A stretch of DNA of 64,000 nucleotides. Origin: Pseudomonas sp. GM21 (GTDB lineage: Bacteria > Pseudomonadota > Gammaproteobacteria > Pseudomonadales > Pseudomonadaceae). The translations under genes were made by a program, and so were the position numbers. The stretch is from the NCBI RefSeq assembly GCF_000282215.1, contig NZ_AKJS01000118.1:1-64000 (forward strand). Direction: 5' to 3'. Positions 53,657 through 63,072 of the stretch are shown here, one piece after another (position 1 is the stretch's first letter; each line of letters starts with the position of its first letter). The notes beneath the pieces were generated by a model. The model saw nothing but the letters and a program-made list of their open reading frames with translations, had not been told where the DNA came from and did no database searches.

Positions 53657-54121
53657 TTAAAACATCGGTCGGGCCGCGGCAATCGCCACCAGCAACAAGC
53701 CCACCAGAAGATTAATCCCCACCAACCGCCGAATTCTCCCTAGCACCGCCGCCCCTGCCGGCCAATCCTGCGCCGTCACCGCCGCGCGCAACTCAGGCAA
53801 CATTAATGCCTGAATCCGGATAAACAGCGCCGTCATCACCACGTACAAGCCCATCATCACCTGCACATACCGCGGCGCGGTCTCGAACCCGATGTGTTGC
53901 AGATGAATCATGCCGACACCGCTGACCGGCAACAGCACCACCGCGACCCACACCCAGCGGAAAAATCCTTGAAACACTTCCACCCACAGTTTCAACCGGG
54001 CGGGGCCTTCCAGCGCTGTCACTGCGGCGGGGCGCAAGACCATCCAGGCGAAAAACATGCCGCCCACCCACACGAGGGCGGACAGGACATGCAGGGTATA
54101 AACGATGCCAAAAGGTGTCAT
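53657..54121 (-). CDS. CopD-like integral membrane protein
   Basis: The 154-residue protein has four hydrophobic segments. HVLSALVWVGGMFFAWMVLRP is the hallmark of CopD/DUF2269-like proteins, and the conserved His suggests metal or heme binding. Function unproven. It is divergent from dinG, sharing a 98-base promoter region. Confidence 0.85.
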   Translation of the reverse strand: MTPFGIVYTLHVLSALVWVGGMFFAWMVLRPAAVTALEGPARLKLWVEVFQGFFRWVWVAVVLLPVSGVGMIHLQHIGFETAPRYVQVMMGLYVVMTALFIRIQALMLPELRAAVTAQDWPAGAAVLGRIRRLVGINLLVGLLLVAIAAARPMF

Positions 54122-54181
54122 TGGGGTACTCCGTTCTGCGCGGGATTAATTAGCGGGGTATGATAGCGGCGATCCGAACCA

Positions 54182-54197
54182 CTGAAAATTTATCCAG
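54182..54197 (+). promoter_or_regulatory. candidate LexA (SOS) box of dinG
   Basis: CTGAAAATTTATCCAG fits CTG-N10-CAG with an AT-rich core, 22 bases before the dinG ATG. dinG is SOS-controlled in E. coli and, as I recall, in P. aeruginosa. Confidence 0.72.
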
Positions 54198-54219
54198 CGT
54201 TTTTTGCGCCCGACAATCC

Positions 54220-56364
54220 ATGATCAGCACCGAACTCAAAACCACGATCCAGGGCGCCTACTCGCGTTTTCTCGAAGCCAAGAGCCTCAAGCCGCGCTAC
54301 GGCCAACGCCTGATGATCGCCGAAATTGCCAAAGTCCTCGGTGACATTGACACCGACGACGAAGGCCGGCGCAGTGGCGACCCCGCGATTGTTGCGGTGG
54401 AAGCCGGCACCGGTACTGGCAAAACCGTAGCCTACAGCCTGGCGGCGATCCCGACCGCCAAGGCTGCCGGCAAACGCCTGGTGATCGCCACTGCCACCGT
54501 GGCTCTGCAAGAGCAGATCGTCTACAAGGACTTGCCTGACCTGATGCGCAACAGCGGGCTGAATTTCAGCTTCGCGTTGGCCAAGGGCCGCGGGCGCTAC
54601 ATGTGCCTGTCCAAGCTCGACATGCTGCTGCAGGAAGGCCACGCACAAACCGCTACCGCGCAGTTGTTCGAAGAAGAAGGCTTCAAGATAGAGGTCGACG
54701 AGGCCAGTCAGAAGCTGTTCACCAGCATGATCGAAAAACTCGCCGGCAATAAATGGGACGGCGACCGCGACAGTTGGTCCACGGCCCTGGAAGACGCCGA
54801 CTGGGCGCGCCTGACCACCGATCACAGCCAATGCACCAACCGCCATTGCCCGAACTTTGGCCAGTGCGCCTTTTACAAGGCCCGCGAAGGCATGGGCAAG
54901 GTCGACGTGATCGTCACCAACCACGACATGGTGCTGGCTGACCTGGCCTTGGGCGGCGGTGCTGTTTTGCCGGATCCACGTGACACCATCTACGTATTCG
55001 ACGAAGGTCACCACCTGCCAGACAAGGCCATCGGCCATTTCGCCCATTACACGCGTCTGCGCTCCACCGCCGACTGGCTGGAAACCACCGCGAAAAACCT
55101 CACCAAATTACTGGCCCAACATCCGTTGCCGGGTGACCTCGGCAAGCTGATCGAGCAAGTGCCGGAACTGGCCCGCGAGATCAAGACCCAGCAGCAATTC
55201 ATGTTCACCGCCTGTGAACAGGCCGCCGATTTCAAACCCGGCGAAGACGTCGAAGGTCGCGAGCGGCCGCGCCACCGCTTTGTTGGCGGGGTGATTCCCG
55301 AGCACATGCGCGAGATGGGCATTGAGTTGAAGAAGGGCTTTGCCCGTTTGACCGACCTGTTCACCCGGCTCACCGAGTTGCTCAAGGAAGGCATGGACGG
55401 CGAGGTCAACATCGGCATCGCCAGCAATCAAGCCGAAGAGTGGTATCCACTGTTTGGCAGCCTGTTGTCCCGTTCCTCGGGCAATTGGGAATTGTGGGGC
55501 GCGTTCACCGCCGAAGACCCGGAAGACAACCCGCCCATGGCCCGTTGGTTGACCCTGGCCGAAAGCGGTTCGCTGTTCGACATCGAGGTCAACGCCAGCC
55601 CGATCCTCGCGGCGGAAATGCTCCGGCGCAATCTGTGGAACGTCGCATACGGCGCACTGGTGACTTCGGCAACGCTGACGGCCCTGGGCACCTTCGACCG
55701 TTTCCGCATGCGTGCCGGGCTGCCGAAAAAAGCCGTGACCGCCGTGGTTCCGAGCCCGTTCCATCATGCTGATGCCGGCGTGCTGCGAGTACCGGATCTG
55801 AAAGCCGATCCGCGTGATGCACCGGCCCACACCGCCGCGATCATTCGGGATCTGCCGCAACTGGTTGAGGGCTCGCGGGGCACGCTGGTGTTGTTCTCTT
55901 CCCGCAAGCAGATGCAGGACGTGTTCGACGGCCTCGACCGCGACTGGCGCAAGCAGGTGTTCATTCAAGGCAACCTGTCGAAGCAGGAAACGTTGAACAA
56001 GCACAAGGCACGCGTCGATGGCGGGGACTCCAGCGTGTTGTTCGGCCTCGCGAGTTTCGCCGAAGGCGTCGACTTGCCGGGCGCGTACTGCGAGCACGTA
56101 GTCATCGCGAAGATTCCGTTCTCGGTGCCGGACGATCCCGTCGAAGCGGCGCTGGCGGAATGGATCGAAGCCCGTGGCGGCAATCCATTCATGGAAATCT
56201 CCGTGCCCGATGCCTCGCTGAAACTGGTCCAGGCCTGCGGTCGCTTGCTGCGCACCGAAGAAGACCGCGGCACCATCACCTTGCTGGATCGACGTCTGGT
56301 CACCCAGCGTTACGGCAAAGCCATCCTCAATGCGTTGCCGCCATTCCGTCGCGAAATTTCCTGA
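54220..56364 (+). CDS. dinG: ATP-dependent DNA helicase DinG
   Basis: The 714-residue XPD-like superfamily 2 helicase has Walker A EAGTGTGKT, an Fe-S cluster region (CLSKL... and CTNRHCPNFGQC), a DEGHH box and motif VI QACGRLLRTEEDRG. It unwinds 5'-3', including R-loops and D-loops. ATG 54220 (MISTELKTTI) is the family start. Confidence 0.95.
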   Translation: MISTELKTTIQGAYSRFLEAKSLKPRYGQRLMIAEIAKVLGDIDTDDEGRRSGDPAIVAVEAGTGTGKTVAYSLAAIPTAKAAGKRLVIATATVALQEQIVYKDLPDLMRNSGLNFSFALAKGRGRYMCLSKLDMLLQEGHAQTATAQLFEEEGFKIEVDEASQKLFTSMIEKLAGNKWDGDRDSWSTALEDADWARLTTDHSQCTNRHCPNFGQCAFYKAREGMGKVDVIVTNHDMVLADLALGGGAVLPDPRDTIYVFDEGHHLPDKAIGHFAHYTRLRSTADWLETTAKNLTKLLAQHPLPGDLGKLIEQVPELAREIKTQQQFMFTACEQAADFKPGEDVEGRERPRHRFVGGVIPEHMREMGIELKKGFARLTDLFTRLTELLKEGMDGEVNIGIASNQAEEWYPLFGSLLSRSSGNWELWGAFTAEDPEDNPPMARWLTLAESGSLFDIEVNASPILAAEMLRRNLWNVAYGALVTSATLTALGTFDRFRMRAGLPKKAVTAVVPSPFHHADAGVLRVPDLKADPRDAPAHTAAIIRDLPQLVEGSRGTLVLFSSRKQMQDVFDGLDRDWRKQVFIQGNLSKQETLNKHKARVDGGDSSVLFGLASFAEGVDLPGAYCEHVVIAKIPFSVPDDPVEAALAEWIEARGGNPFMEISVPDASLKLVQACGRLLRTEEDRGTITLLDRRLVTQRYGKAILNALPPFRREIS

Positions 56365-56459
56365 TTCACCGGTGGGCACATTTGCCCACCGCGTTGTCTA
56401 TCTCTCTACCATCGCTTTTCCACTGACCATTGAAGGTCGTTAGGGAGAAACACGTTCCT

Positions 56460-58961
56460 ATGATTCGCCGTTCGTTGCCCGCTGTATTTGCCCTGATGTT
56501 CGCAGCTCCTTTGCTGGCGGCCCCTGCCAGCCAACAGACGCTGTTCAACTTTGTACGCCCTGCCGACGTGGTCCAGGTGACGACTCAGGATGCCAGCCTG
56601 CCGCAATCCAATGCGGAGCAAACAGCCGAAGGCGAAGTGTTGCGCCGGGTCACTTTCAATCCGGTGGCCCAGCCGAGTTTGCGACTGACGCCGCAAACCG
56701 GTGCCTGGGACTGGTCACAGTCGGGTGTGATGAGCCTGCGGATTCAGAGTGCGATGGACTGGGCCGTGACCCTTTACGTAAAAATCCAGAGTAATGACGG
56801 CAAGACACTGTTCAGTCGCGTCGATTTGCCGGCCGGCCCTGCGCAGACCTTGCTGGTACCGTTGGTGGCAAGCTCACCCTTGAGCCAGGGCATGAAAGCC
56901 GGGCCGCCGATGCCGATGACGGTCGACGGGCAGCGCATTTTGCTGGCCAGCAGCGCCGGTCAACTGGATCGCGGCCAGGTGGTGTCGGTGACCTTGTCGA
57001 TGGATCAACCGAAAGTGGCCCAGAACATTTTGCTCGAACGTTTTGGCGTGCAGGACGGCGAGGCGGTGATCCACGCCGTTTATGGCGGATTGGTGGATGC
57101 TTACGGTCAGTCGACCCGGGCCAAATGGCCGGAAAAAATCAACAACGATGAGCAACTCAAAAGCGCCGCCGCCAAGGAACAGCAGCAACTGAAAACCTGG
57201 CTGGCCGAGCGCGAAAAATCTTCCTTGGACACTTTCGGTGGCTGGACCAAAGGCCCGACGTTCAACGCCAGCGGTTACTTCCGTACCGAAAAGCGTGACG
57301 GTCGCTGGTATCTGGTGACCCCGCAAGGGCATCCGTTCTATTCGCTTGGGGTCAATACCGTGACCCCGGACGTTAACCAGACCTACGTCGCTGGTCGCGA
57401 GTGGATGTTCGAATCCCTGCCAAAACCCGATGAAGCGCTGGCTAATCATTTTGGTGAAGGCAACAACCGTGGCGGCAATGGTGCGGATCAGGGGCGCAGC
57501 TACGACGCCGGTCGCTGGTACGACTTTTACGGCGCCAACTTGCAGCGTTTGTATGGCGAACCTTGTGTATTGGGCAGCGACACCAAGGCCGGCGTCGCCG
57601 CCGCGGCCAAGGCCGACGCGGTCGAAGCGACGGTCGAGAAGGCCGCCGAGCCACCGGTGATCCCGGCGACCACCGAAGCCGGCGTTGCCGAAGCCGCCAA
57701 GACCGGCGCCGTTGACGCGACTGTTGCGAAAGCGGCTGAGAACACTCCCGCCGAACCCTGCAAAGCGGTGGTGGATGAACAACGCTGGACCGGCCACACC
57801 CTGGATCGCCTGCAAACCTGGGGTTTCAACACCATCGGAAACTGGAGCGCTGAGTCGCTGGGCAATGCTGATCGAGTGCCTTACACCTTGCCGCTGTCGA
57901 TCGTCGGCGATTACGCCAGCATCAGCACCGGCACCGACTGGTGGGGTGGTATGCCCGACCCGTTCGATCCGCGTTTCGCCATGGCCACCGAACGAGCCGT
58001 GGCCATTGCCACCCGCGACCATCGCGATGACCCGTGGCTGATCGGCTACTACGCTGACAACGAATTAGCCTGGGCCGGTCCCGGTGATGACCCGAAAGCC
58101 CGTTACGCCTTGGCTTACGGCACCTTGAAAATGACCACCGACGTGCCGGCCAAACGCGCGTTCCTCAAGCAACTGCGGGACAAATATCGCAATCAGGCCG
58201 GTCTGTCCAAAGCCTGGGGTATCGACTTGCCGGCATGGGAATTGATGGAAGACCCGGGGTTCGTACCGCCGCAGCCAAGCGCTGAGCACCCGGAAATCGA
58301 GGCCGATTTCAAATACTTCCAGAAGGTCTTCGCTGACACCTATTTCAAAACCATTTCCGATTCGCTCAAGTGGCATGCGCCGAACCAGCTGTTGTTGGGC
58401 GGTCGTTTCGCCATCAGCACCCCGGAAGCCGTGGACTCCTGCGCTCAATATTGCGACGTGTTGAGCTTCAACATGTACACCCTGCAACCGCAGGATGGCT
58501 ACGACTTCGCCAAGCTGCGCAGCCTCGACAAACCGGTGCTGATCACCGAATTCAACTTCGGCTCGGCGGATCGCGGCCCGTTCTGGGGCGGTGTGACACA
58601 AGTGGCAAAGGAAGAAGATCGTGGGTTGGCTTACGCGAACTTCCTTAAACAAGCGCTGAGCGAACCCTCGATTGTCGGAGTGCACTGGTTCCAGTATCTG
58701 GACCAACCCGTCACCGGGCGGTTGCTGGACGGTGAGAATGGGCACTTTGGTCTGGTGGGCATCACCGATCTGCCGTTCCAGGGGTTTGTCGAGTCTGTGC
58801 GCAAGAGCAACCTGGCGACTGTCGACCAGTTGGGAAAAGCCGCTGAGAAAGCGGCGGCTGAGGCAGACAAAGCCAGCCACGATGCCCAAGGCGGCAGAAA
58901 GGCCGAGGCCGGCAAAGGCCCGGGGAAGGGCGCCGGTGGGCACTCCGGCCAAGGTCACTGA
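56460..58961 (+). CDS. secreted glycoside hydrolase (agarase-like, clan GH-A)
   Basis: The 833-residue protein has a signal peptide (to about LLAAP, residue 20) and a beta-sandwich-like N-terminal region. The (beta/alpha)8-type catalytic region contains GYYADNELAW (likely acid/base Glu after Asn) and PVLITEFNFGSAD (likely nucleophile Glu), plus GVNTVTPD. It resembles exo-beta-agarase-like hydrolases found in pseudomonads. A 60-residue Ala-rich duplicated insert (375-434) interrupts the domain. The C terminus is a Lys/Gly-rich tail. Substrate unknown. Confidence 0.75.
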   Translation: MIRRSLPAVFALMFAAPLLAAPASQQTLFNFVRPADVVQVTTQDASLPQSNAEQTAEGEVLRRVTFNPVAQPSLRLTPQTGAWDWSQSGVMSLRIQSAMDWAVTLYVKIQSNDGKTLFSRVDLPAGPAQTLLVPLVASSPLSQGMKAGPPMPMTVDGQRILLASSAGQLDRGQVVSVTLSMDQPKVAQNILLERFGVQDGEAVIHAVYGGLVDAYGQSTRAKWPEKINNDEQLKSAAAKEQQQLKTWLAEREKSSLDTFGGWTKGPTFNASGYFRTEKRDGRWYLVTPQGHPFYSLGVNTVTPDVNQTYVAGREWMFESLPKPDEALANHFGEGNNRGGNGADQGRSYDAGRWYDFYGANLQRLYGEPCVLGSDTKAGVAAAAKADAVEATVEKAAEPPVIPATTEAGVAEAAKTGAVDATVAKAAENTPAEPCKAVVDEQRWTGHTLDRLQTWGFNTIGNWSAESLGNADRVPYTLPLSIVGDYASISTGTDWWGGMPDPFDPRFAMATERAVAIATRDHRDDPWLIGYYADNELAWAGPGDDPKARYALAYGTLKMTTDVPAKRAFLKQLRDKYRNQAGLSKAWGIDLPAWELMEDPGFVPPQPSAEHPEIEADFKYFQKVFADTYFKTISDSLKWHAPNQLLLGGRFAISTPEAVDSCAQYCDVLSFNMYTLQPQDGYDFAKLRSLDKPVLITEFNFGSADRGPFWGGVTQVAKEEDRGLAYANFLKQALSEPSIVGVHWFQYLDQPVTGRLLDGENGHFGLVGITDLPFQGFVESVRKSNLATVDQLGKAAEKAAAEADKASHDAQGGRKAEAGKGPGKGAGGHSGQGH
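57582..57761 (+). repeat. 90-bp tandem duplication inside the glycoside hydrolase gene
   Basis: Two successive 90-base units encode TKAGVAAAAKADAVEATVEK... and TEAGVAEAAKTGAVDATVAK..., about 65% identical at residue level. They are flanked by two Cys (in EPCVLG and AEPCKAV). Confidence 0.85.
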
Positions 58962-59085
58962 TTTCCTGTGGCGAGGGGTTGTGCTGAGTCATTTCAACAG
59001 GCGACCGCCCGACCCGACCCCATTCCCAAAACCCTCAAGGGCTGGAACAATGCGGGCCAGTTTGTATAGCGATTATCCGGGAGCA

Positions 59086-60237
59086 ATGCGGGTGCAGATT
59101 CAGGGTCATTACGAGCTTAAGTTCGAAGCAGTGCGCGAAGCCTTCGCAGCGTTGTTCGACGATCCTCAGGAACGTGGCGCAGCCTTGTGCATCCAGATCG
59201 GTGGCGAAACTGTCCTCGACCTCTGGTCCGGCACCGCGGACAAGGACGGCAGCGAAGCCTGGCACAGCGACACCATCGCCAACCTGTTCTCTTGCACCAA
59301 GACGTTCACAGCTGTCACGGCCCTGCAATTGGTGGCTGAAGGCAAGCTGCAACTGGACGCGCCGGTTGCACGCTACTGGCCCGAATTTGCCGCTGCCGGC
59401 AAAGAGTCCGTGACCCTGCGTCAGTTGCTCTGCCATCAGGCCGGCTTGCCGGCGTTGCGTGAATTGCTGGCGCCAGAAGCGCTTTACGACTGGCAAACCA
59501 TGGTCGACGCCCTGGCGGCCGAAGCACCGTGGTGGACGCCGGGTCAGGGTCATGGCTACGCCGCGATCACGTACGGCTGGCTGGTGGGCGAATTACTGCG
59601 CCGCGCCGACGGTCGTGGGCCGGGCGAGTCCATCGTGGCGCGGATTGCGAAGCCATTGGGGCTGGATTTCCACGTTGGCCTGGCCGATGAAGAATTTCAT
59701 CGTGTGGCGCACATCGCCCGTGGCAAGGGTAACGTCGGCGACGCAGCGGCCCAACGTCTGCTGCAAGTGACGATGCGTGATCCGACTGCAATGACCACCC
59801 GTGCCTTCACCAATCCGCCGTCGATCATGACCAGCACCAACAAACCCGAGTGGCGGCGCATGCAGCAACCCGCCGCCAACGGCCATGGCAATGCGCGCAG
59901 CCTTGCCGGGTTTTACGCCGGTCTGCTCGACGGCAGCCTGCTGGAAAGCGAAATGCTCGATGAGCTGACCCGCGAACACAGCCTCGGCGACGACAAGACT
60001 TTATTGACCCGGACCCGATTCGGCCTGGGTTGCATGCTCGATCAACCGGATGTACCCAACGCGACTTACGGCCTCGGCCCGCGTGCGTTTGGTCATCCGG
60101 GCGCTGGCGGCTCCATCGGTTTTGCTGACCCGGAACGCGATGTGGCCTTCGGTTTTGTGACAAATACCCTGGGGCCGTACGTCTTGATGGATCCACGCGC
60201 GCAAAACCTTGCGCGAGTACTGGCCACTTGTCTGTAA
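59086..60237 (+). CDS. EstB/class C beta-lactamase-like serine hydrolase
   Basis: The 383-residue protein has the SxxK nucleophile motif in FSCTKTF, a YxxxxY-type Tyr in YAAITYGWL, and the HPGAGGS segment that replaces the KTG box, as in EstB-type esterases. It has no evident signal peptide, suggesting a cytosolic esterase rather than a resistance enzyme. ATG 59086 (MRVQIQGHYELKF) fits the family best; ATG 59050 is an alternative. Confidence 0.85.
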   Translation: MRVQIQGHYELKFEAVREAFAALFDDPQERGAALCIQIGGETVLDLWSGTADKDGSEAWHSDTIANLFSCTKTFTAVTALQLVAEGKLQLDAPVARYWPEFAAAGKESVTLRQLLCHQAGLPALRELLAPEALYDWQTMVDALAAEAPWWTPGQGHGYAAITYGWLVGELLRRADGRGPGESIVARIAKPLGLDFHVGLADEEFHRVAHIARGKGNVGDAAAQRLLQVTMRDPTAMTTRAFTNPPSIMTSTNKPEWRRMQQPAANGHGNARSLAGFYAGLLDGSLLESEMLDELTREHSLGDDKTLLTRTRFGLGCMLDQPDVPNATYGLGPRAFGHPGAGGSIGFADPERDVAFGFVTNTLGPYVLMDPRAQNLARVLATCL

Positions 60238-60241
60238 ACAC

Positions 60242-60280
60242 GGCTGCCGGGTTCCAGAACGGAACCCGGCAGCCCTTTTT
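60242..60280 (+). terminator. terminator after the esterase gene
   Basis: GGCTGCCGGGTTCC pairs with GGAACCCGGCAGCC around AGAAC, followed by CTTTTT. Confidence 0.9.
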
Positions 60281-60350
60281 GATTCAAAGCGTCAGTTTGT
60301 GCGGGCCGCTCCGGTCTGACTTTTCATTACTTCAATTTTGTGGATATCCA

Positions 60351-61460
60351 ATGTCATCCAAACCAACACTCGCCTTGGCCCTGTGCTTCGCTATCACCGG
60401 TTGCGCACAGACCCCACAAAGTGATTCCGAGGGCAGCAGCTGGTGGCCGTTCGGTTCGTCCGACAAAGTCGCCGCTAAAGAACCGACCCCGGCCCCAGCC
60501 CCGCTGAAACCCGCCGCCACAGCACCCGTAGCCAAGACTGAAAGCGCCAACCCTTGGTACTGGCCGTTCGGTTCCGATGGCGCCGCTGAAATGACTAATG
60601 CAGAGCTTGTAGGAAAACCTGCAGCCAAGCCGGCCCAAGTGGCCAAGGCTGATGCAGACGCGGGTAACCAATGGTGGTGGCCGTTCGGCGGCAAGGAGCA
60701 GAGCGGCTCCAAAGTCGTGCCAATGCCAGACCCAAAAGTCACCCAGGCCTGGCTTGACGACTACGAGCCGCGCCTGCGCGAAGCGATCAAGGACAGCAAG
60801 CTGCAGCTTGAACGCCGTGAAAACGTGTTGGTGATCATCGCGCCGGTAGAAGGCTCGTTCAACCCGGATCGTCCGTCCATGCTGTTGCCGGTCACCCTTG
60901 GCCCGTTCACTCGTGTCGCGAAGATCCTCGAAGTCGACCCGAAAACGGCCGTGTTGGTCCTGGGCCACAGTGATACCTCGGGTGCCGCACCGGCCAATGT
61001 GAAACTGAGTCAGGAACGTGCACAATCGGTGGCCGCAATCTTCCGTCTCAGCGGTTTGCAGCGTGATCGCCTGATGCTTCGTGGCATGGGTGGTGACGCC
61101 CCGCGTGCGGCCAACGACAGCGTCGAAGGTCGAGCCCTGAACCGTCGCGTGGAATTGCTGGTGACCCCGCAAAACACCATGGTGGCGCTGCTGAGCAAGT
61201 ACAACATGCCGGCCCCTGCGCCCGTGACCATGGTCGCTGCCAAGGACATCAAGCCAGTCGCCACCCCGACCACACCGGTCACTCCGGCGCCTGCCGCGAA
61301 GAAAGCCGCTGTACCTGCCGCGAAAAAGGCCCCGGCCAGCAAAGCCACCGCCAAGAAAACGCCCGCTAAAACCGCAACTCCGGCGAAAAAGACTGCACCG
61401 GCCAAAGCAGTTGCCGACACCAAGAAAGTCGACGTCGCCACTGAAACCGCCAAGAAGTGA
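60351..61460 (+). CDS. OmpA-family lipoprotein with WPFG repeats and Lys/Ala/Pro tail
   Basis: The 369-residue lipoprotein has a lipobox AITGC (Cys at 18) and three short aromatic repeats (WWPFG at 31, WYWPFG at 69, WWWPFG at 108) spaced by Ala/Pro-rich linkers. A C-terminal OmpA-type domain follows (about 180-280; VLVLGHSDTSGAAPANVKLSQERA), then a 70-residue tail rich in Lys, Ala and Pro like histone H1 or AlgP. Outer-membrane anchoring and peptidoglycan binding are inferred; the tail may bind polyanions. Confidence 0.85.
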   Translation: MSSKPTLALALCFAITGCAQTPQSDSEGSSWWPFGSSDKVAAKEPTPAPAPLKPAATAPVAKTESANPWYWPFGSDGAAEMTNAELVGKPAAKPAQVAKADADAGNQWWWPFGGKEQSGSKVVPMPDPKVTQAWLDDYEPRLREAIKDSKLQLERRENVLVIIAPVEGSFNPDRPSMLLPVTLGPFTRVAKILEVDPKTAVLVLGHSDTSGAAPANVKLSQERAQSVAAIFRLSGLQRDRLMLRGMGGDAPRAANDSVEGRALNRRVELLVTPQNTMVALLSKYNMPAPAPVTMVAAKDIKPVATPTTPVTPAPAAKKAAVPAAKKAPASKATAKKTPAKTATPAKKTAPAKAVADTKKVDVATETAKK

Positions 61461-61484
61461 TTCGTTAACCAAAAGGACTGCGCC

Positions 61485-62132
61485 ATGACCCAGCGCCTGG
61501 CTGATATGCGTCGTGACTACACCCGTGATGGCCTGACCGAGGCTCAAGCCCCGGCAGAGCCGTTCGGGCTGTTCCACCAGTGGTTTGCCGACGCGGTGAA
61601 AACCGAGCAAGCGCCGGTGGAGGCTAACGCCATGACCTTGGCGACGGTCGATCAGGACGGTCGGCCGCATTGCCGCATTCTGTTGCTCAAAGGTCTGGAC
61701 GCACAGGGCTTTACGTTCTTCACCAACTACGAAAGTGCCAAGGGACAGCATCTGGCAGCGAATCCGTTCGCAGCCATGACCTTTTTCTGGCCGGCCCTGG
61801 AGCGCCAGGTGCGCATCGAGGGTCGAGTGGTGAAAGTCTCGCCTGAAGAGTCCGACGCCTATTTCCAGGTTCGTCCGCTGGGCAGCCGACTCGGTGCCTG
61901 GGCGTCACCGCAGAGCCGGGTGATTGCTGATCGCGGGGAACTGGAAGCGCTGCTCAAGAACACCGAGCAGCGTTTCAGTGACACCGCGCCACACTGTCCG
62001 GACCACTGGGGCGGTTATCGCTTGTTGCCGGAGCGCATCGAGTTCTGGCAAGGCCGCGCGAGCCGCTTGCATGATCGCCTCAACTACCGCCTACAGGGCG
62101 TCGACTGGATTCTTGAACGTCTGGCACCCTAG
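61485..62132 (+). CDS. pdxH: pyridoxamine 5'-phosphate oxidase
   Basis: The 215-residue FMN enzyme makes pyridoxal phosphate. It has RILLLKGLDAQGFTFFTNYESAKG for FMN binding and the C-terminal signature EFWQGRASRLHDRLNYRL. The gene lies 24 bases after the OmpA gene and may be co-transcribed. Confidence 0.96.
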   Translation: MTQRLADMRRDYTRDGLTEAQAPAEPFGLFHQWFADAVKTEQAPVEANAMTLATVDQDGRPHCRILLLKGLDAQGFTFFTNYESAKGQHLAANPFAAMTFFWPALERQVRIEGRVVKVSPEESDAYFQVRPLGSRLGAWASPQSRVIADRGELEALLKNTEQRFSDTAPHCPDHWGGYRLLPERIEFWQGRASRLHDRLNYRLQGVDWILERLAP

Positions 62133-62137
62133 GCAGT

Positions 62138-62374
62138 CTACCGTTCGGGATACCTTGCAGCAGCGGCTTCAAGCCACTGCTGTAAGTCTCGACGCTTGAT
62201 TTTCTGCGCTTGAGCGTTTTCCAGCTGCTGGAGCATGAACGTTTTTTTAAACTCGTCATCCCCCGCCAAGGCCAACGCCAGGTCTCGGACCATCCAGCGT
62301 TTTATCCGCACGTACAGCCACCCGTGGAAGTACAGCCCCGCGACGGTCGTGACGACAATGATGAAGTAGTCCAT
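62138..62374 (-). CDS. 78-residue membrane-anchored hypothetical protein
   Basis: An N-terminal hydrophobic segment (MDYFIIVVTTVAGLYFHGWLY) is followed by a charged helical tail. No family recognised. ATG 62374 starts the membrane segment; it converges on pdxH with a five-base gap. Confidence 0.6.
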   Translation of the reverse strand: MDYFIIVVTTVAGLYFHGWLYVRIKRWMVRDLALALAGDDEFKKTFMLQQLENAQAQKIKRRDLQQWLEAAAARYPER

Positions 62375-62543
62375 GAAAAATCCTTGGTGCGGCGTGGATT
62401 CCGGCAATTGCCGCTAACCGGTTGGTGAGTTATTCGAGGCGCCTGTACCGGGCCTGAATCAAACCACTTTTATCCGGGCGTTGCCGTGACACGCGTCAAA
62501 GTGCGGGGTTTATAATGAATACCTGTCCTTTGGAGTTGATGCT

Positions 62544-63008
62544 ATGCGTAAGTCTGTTTTGTTGGTTGCTTCCTTTTCCACGATGGCGATGTTGCTCACC
62601 GGCTGCCAATCGAGCCTGACCGGTGACTCCTACTCCCGTGATGAAGCGCGTCGTGTGCAAACGATTCGCATGGGCACCATCGAAGCGCTGCGCCCAGTGA
62701 AAATCGAAGGCACCAAAACCCCAATCGGCGGCGCTGCAGGCGCAGTGGTTGGCGGTGTAGGCGCAAGCTCCATCGGTAGCGGCAACGGCAGCATCGTCGC
62801 CGCGGTCATCGGCGCAGTCGCTGGCGGCCTGTTGGGCTCGGCAGCCGAAGAAGGCCTGACCCGCACCCAGGGTGTTGAAATCACCGTACGCGAAGACGAC
62901 GGCAGCATGCGCGCCTATGTACAGCAGGTTCAGGAAAATGAAATTTTCCGCGTGGGTGAGCGGGTACGGATTGCTACGGTTGATGGGACTAGCCGCGTTT
63001 CGCACTAA
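62544..63008 (+). CDS. glycine-zipper outer-membrane lipoprotein (SlyB/Pcp type)
   Basis: The 154-residue lipoprotein has a lipobox LLTGC (Cys at 21), a glycine-zipper domain (PIGGAAGAVVGGVGASSIG... and IGAVAGGLLG, about 66-105) and a C-terminal beta module (VEITVREDDGSMRAYVQQ). SlyB proteins support outer-membrane integrity. Confidence 0.9.
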   Translation: MRKSVLLVASFSTMAMLLTGCQSSLTGDSYSRDEARRVQTIRMGTIEALRPVKIEGTKTPIGGAAGAVVGGVGASSIGSGNGSIVAAVIGAVAGGLLGSAAEEGLTRTQGVEITVREDDGSMRAYVQQVQENEIFRVGERVRIATVDGTSRVSH

Positions 63009-63026
63009 GCGGGAAACGGGTAAAGG

Positions 63027-63060
63027 AAAACCCCGATCAGGTGACTGGTCGGGGTTTTTT
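63027..63060 (+). terminator. terminator after the SlyB-type gene
   Basis: AACCCCGA pairs with TCGGGGTT, with a 12-base loop and T6 tail. It can also end the bacteriocin operon coming from the right. Confidence 0.85.
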
Positions 63061-63072
63061 ACGAGTAGAAAA

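Noticed and set aside
55108..56379. 423-codon minus-strand frame inside dinG
   Set aside because: It is antisense to dinG, with an implausible composition rich in Gln, His and Arg.
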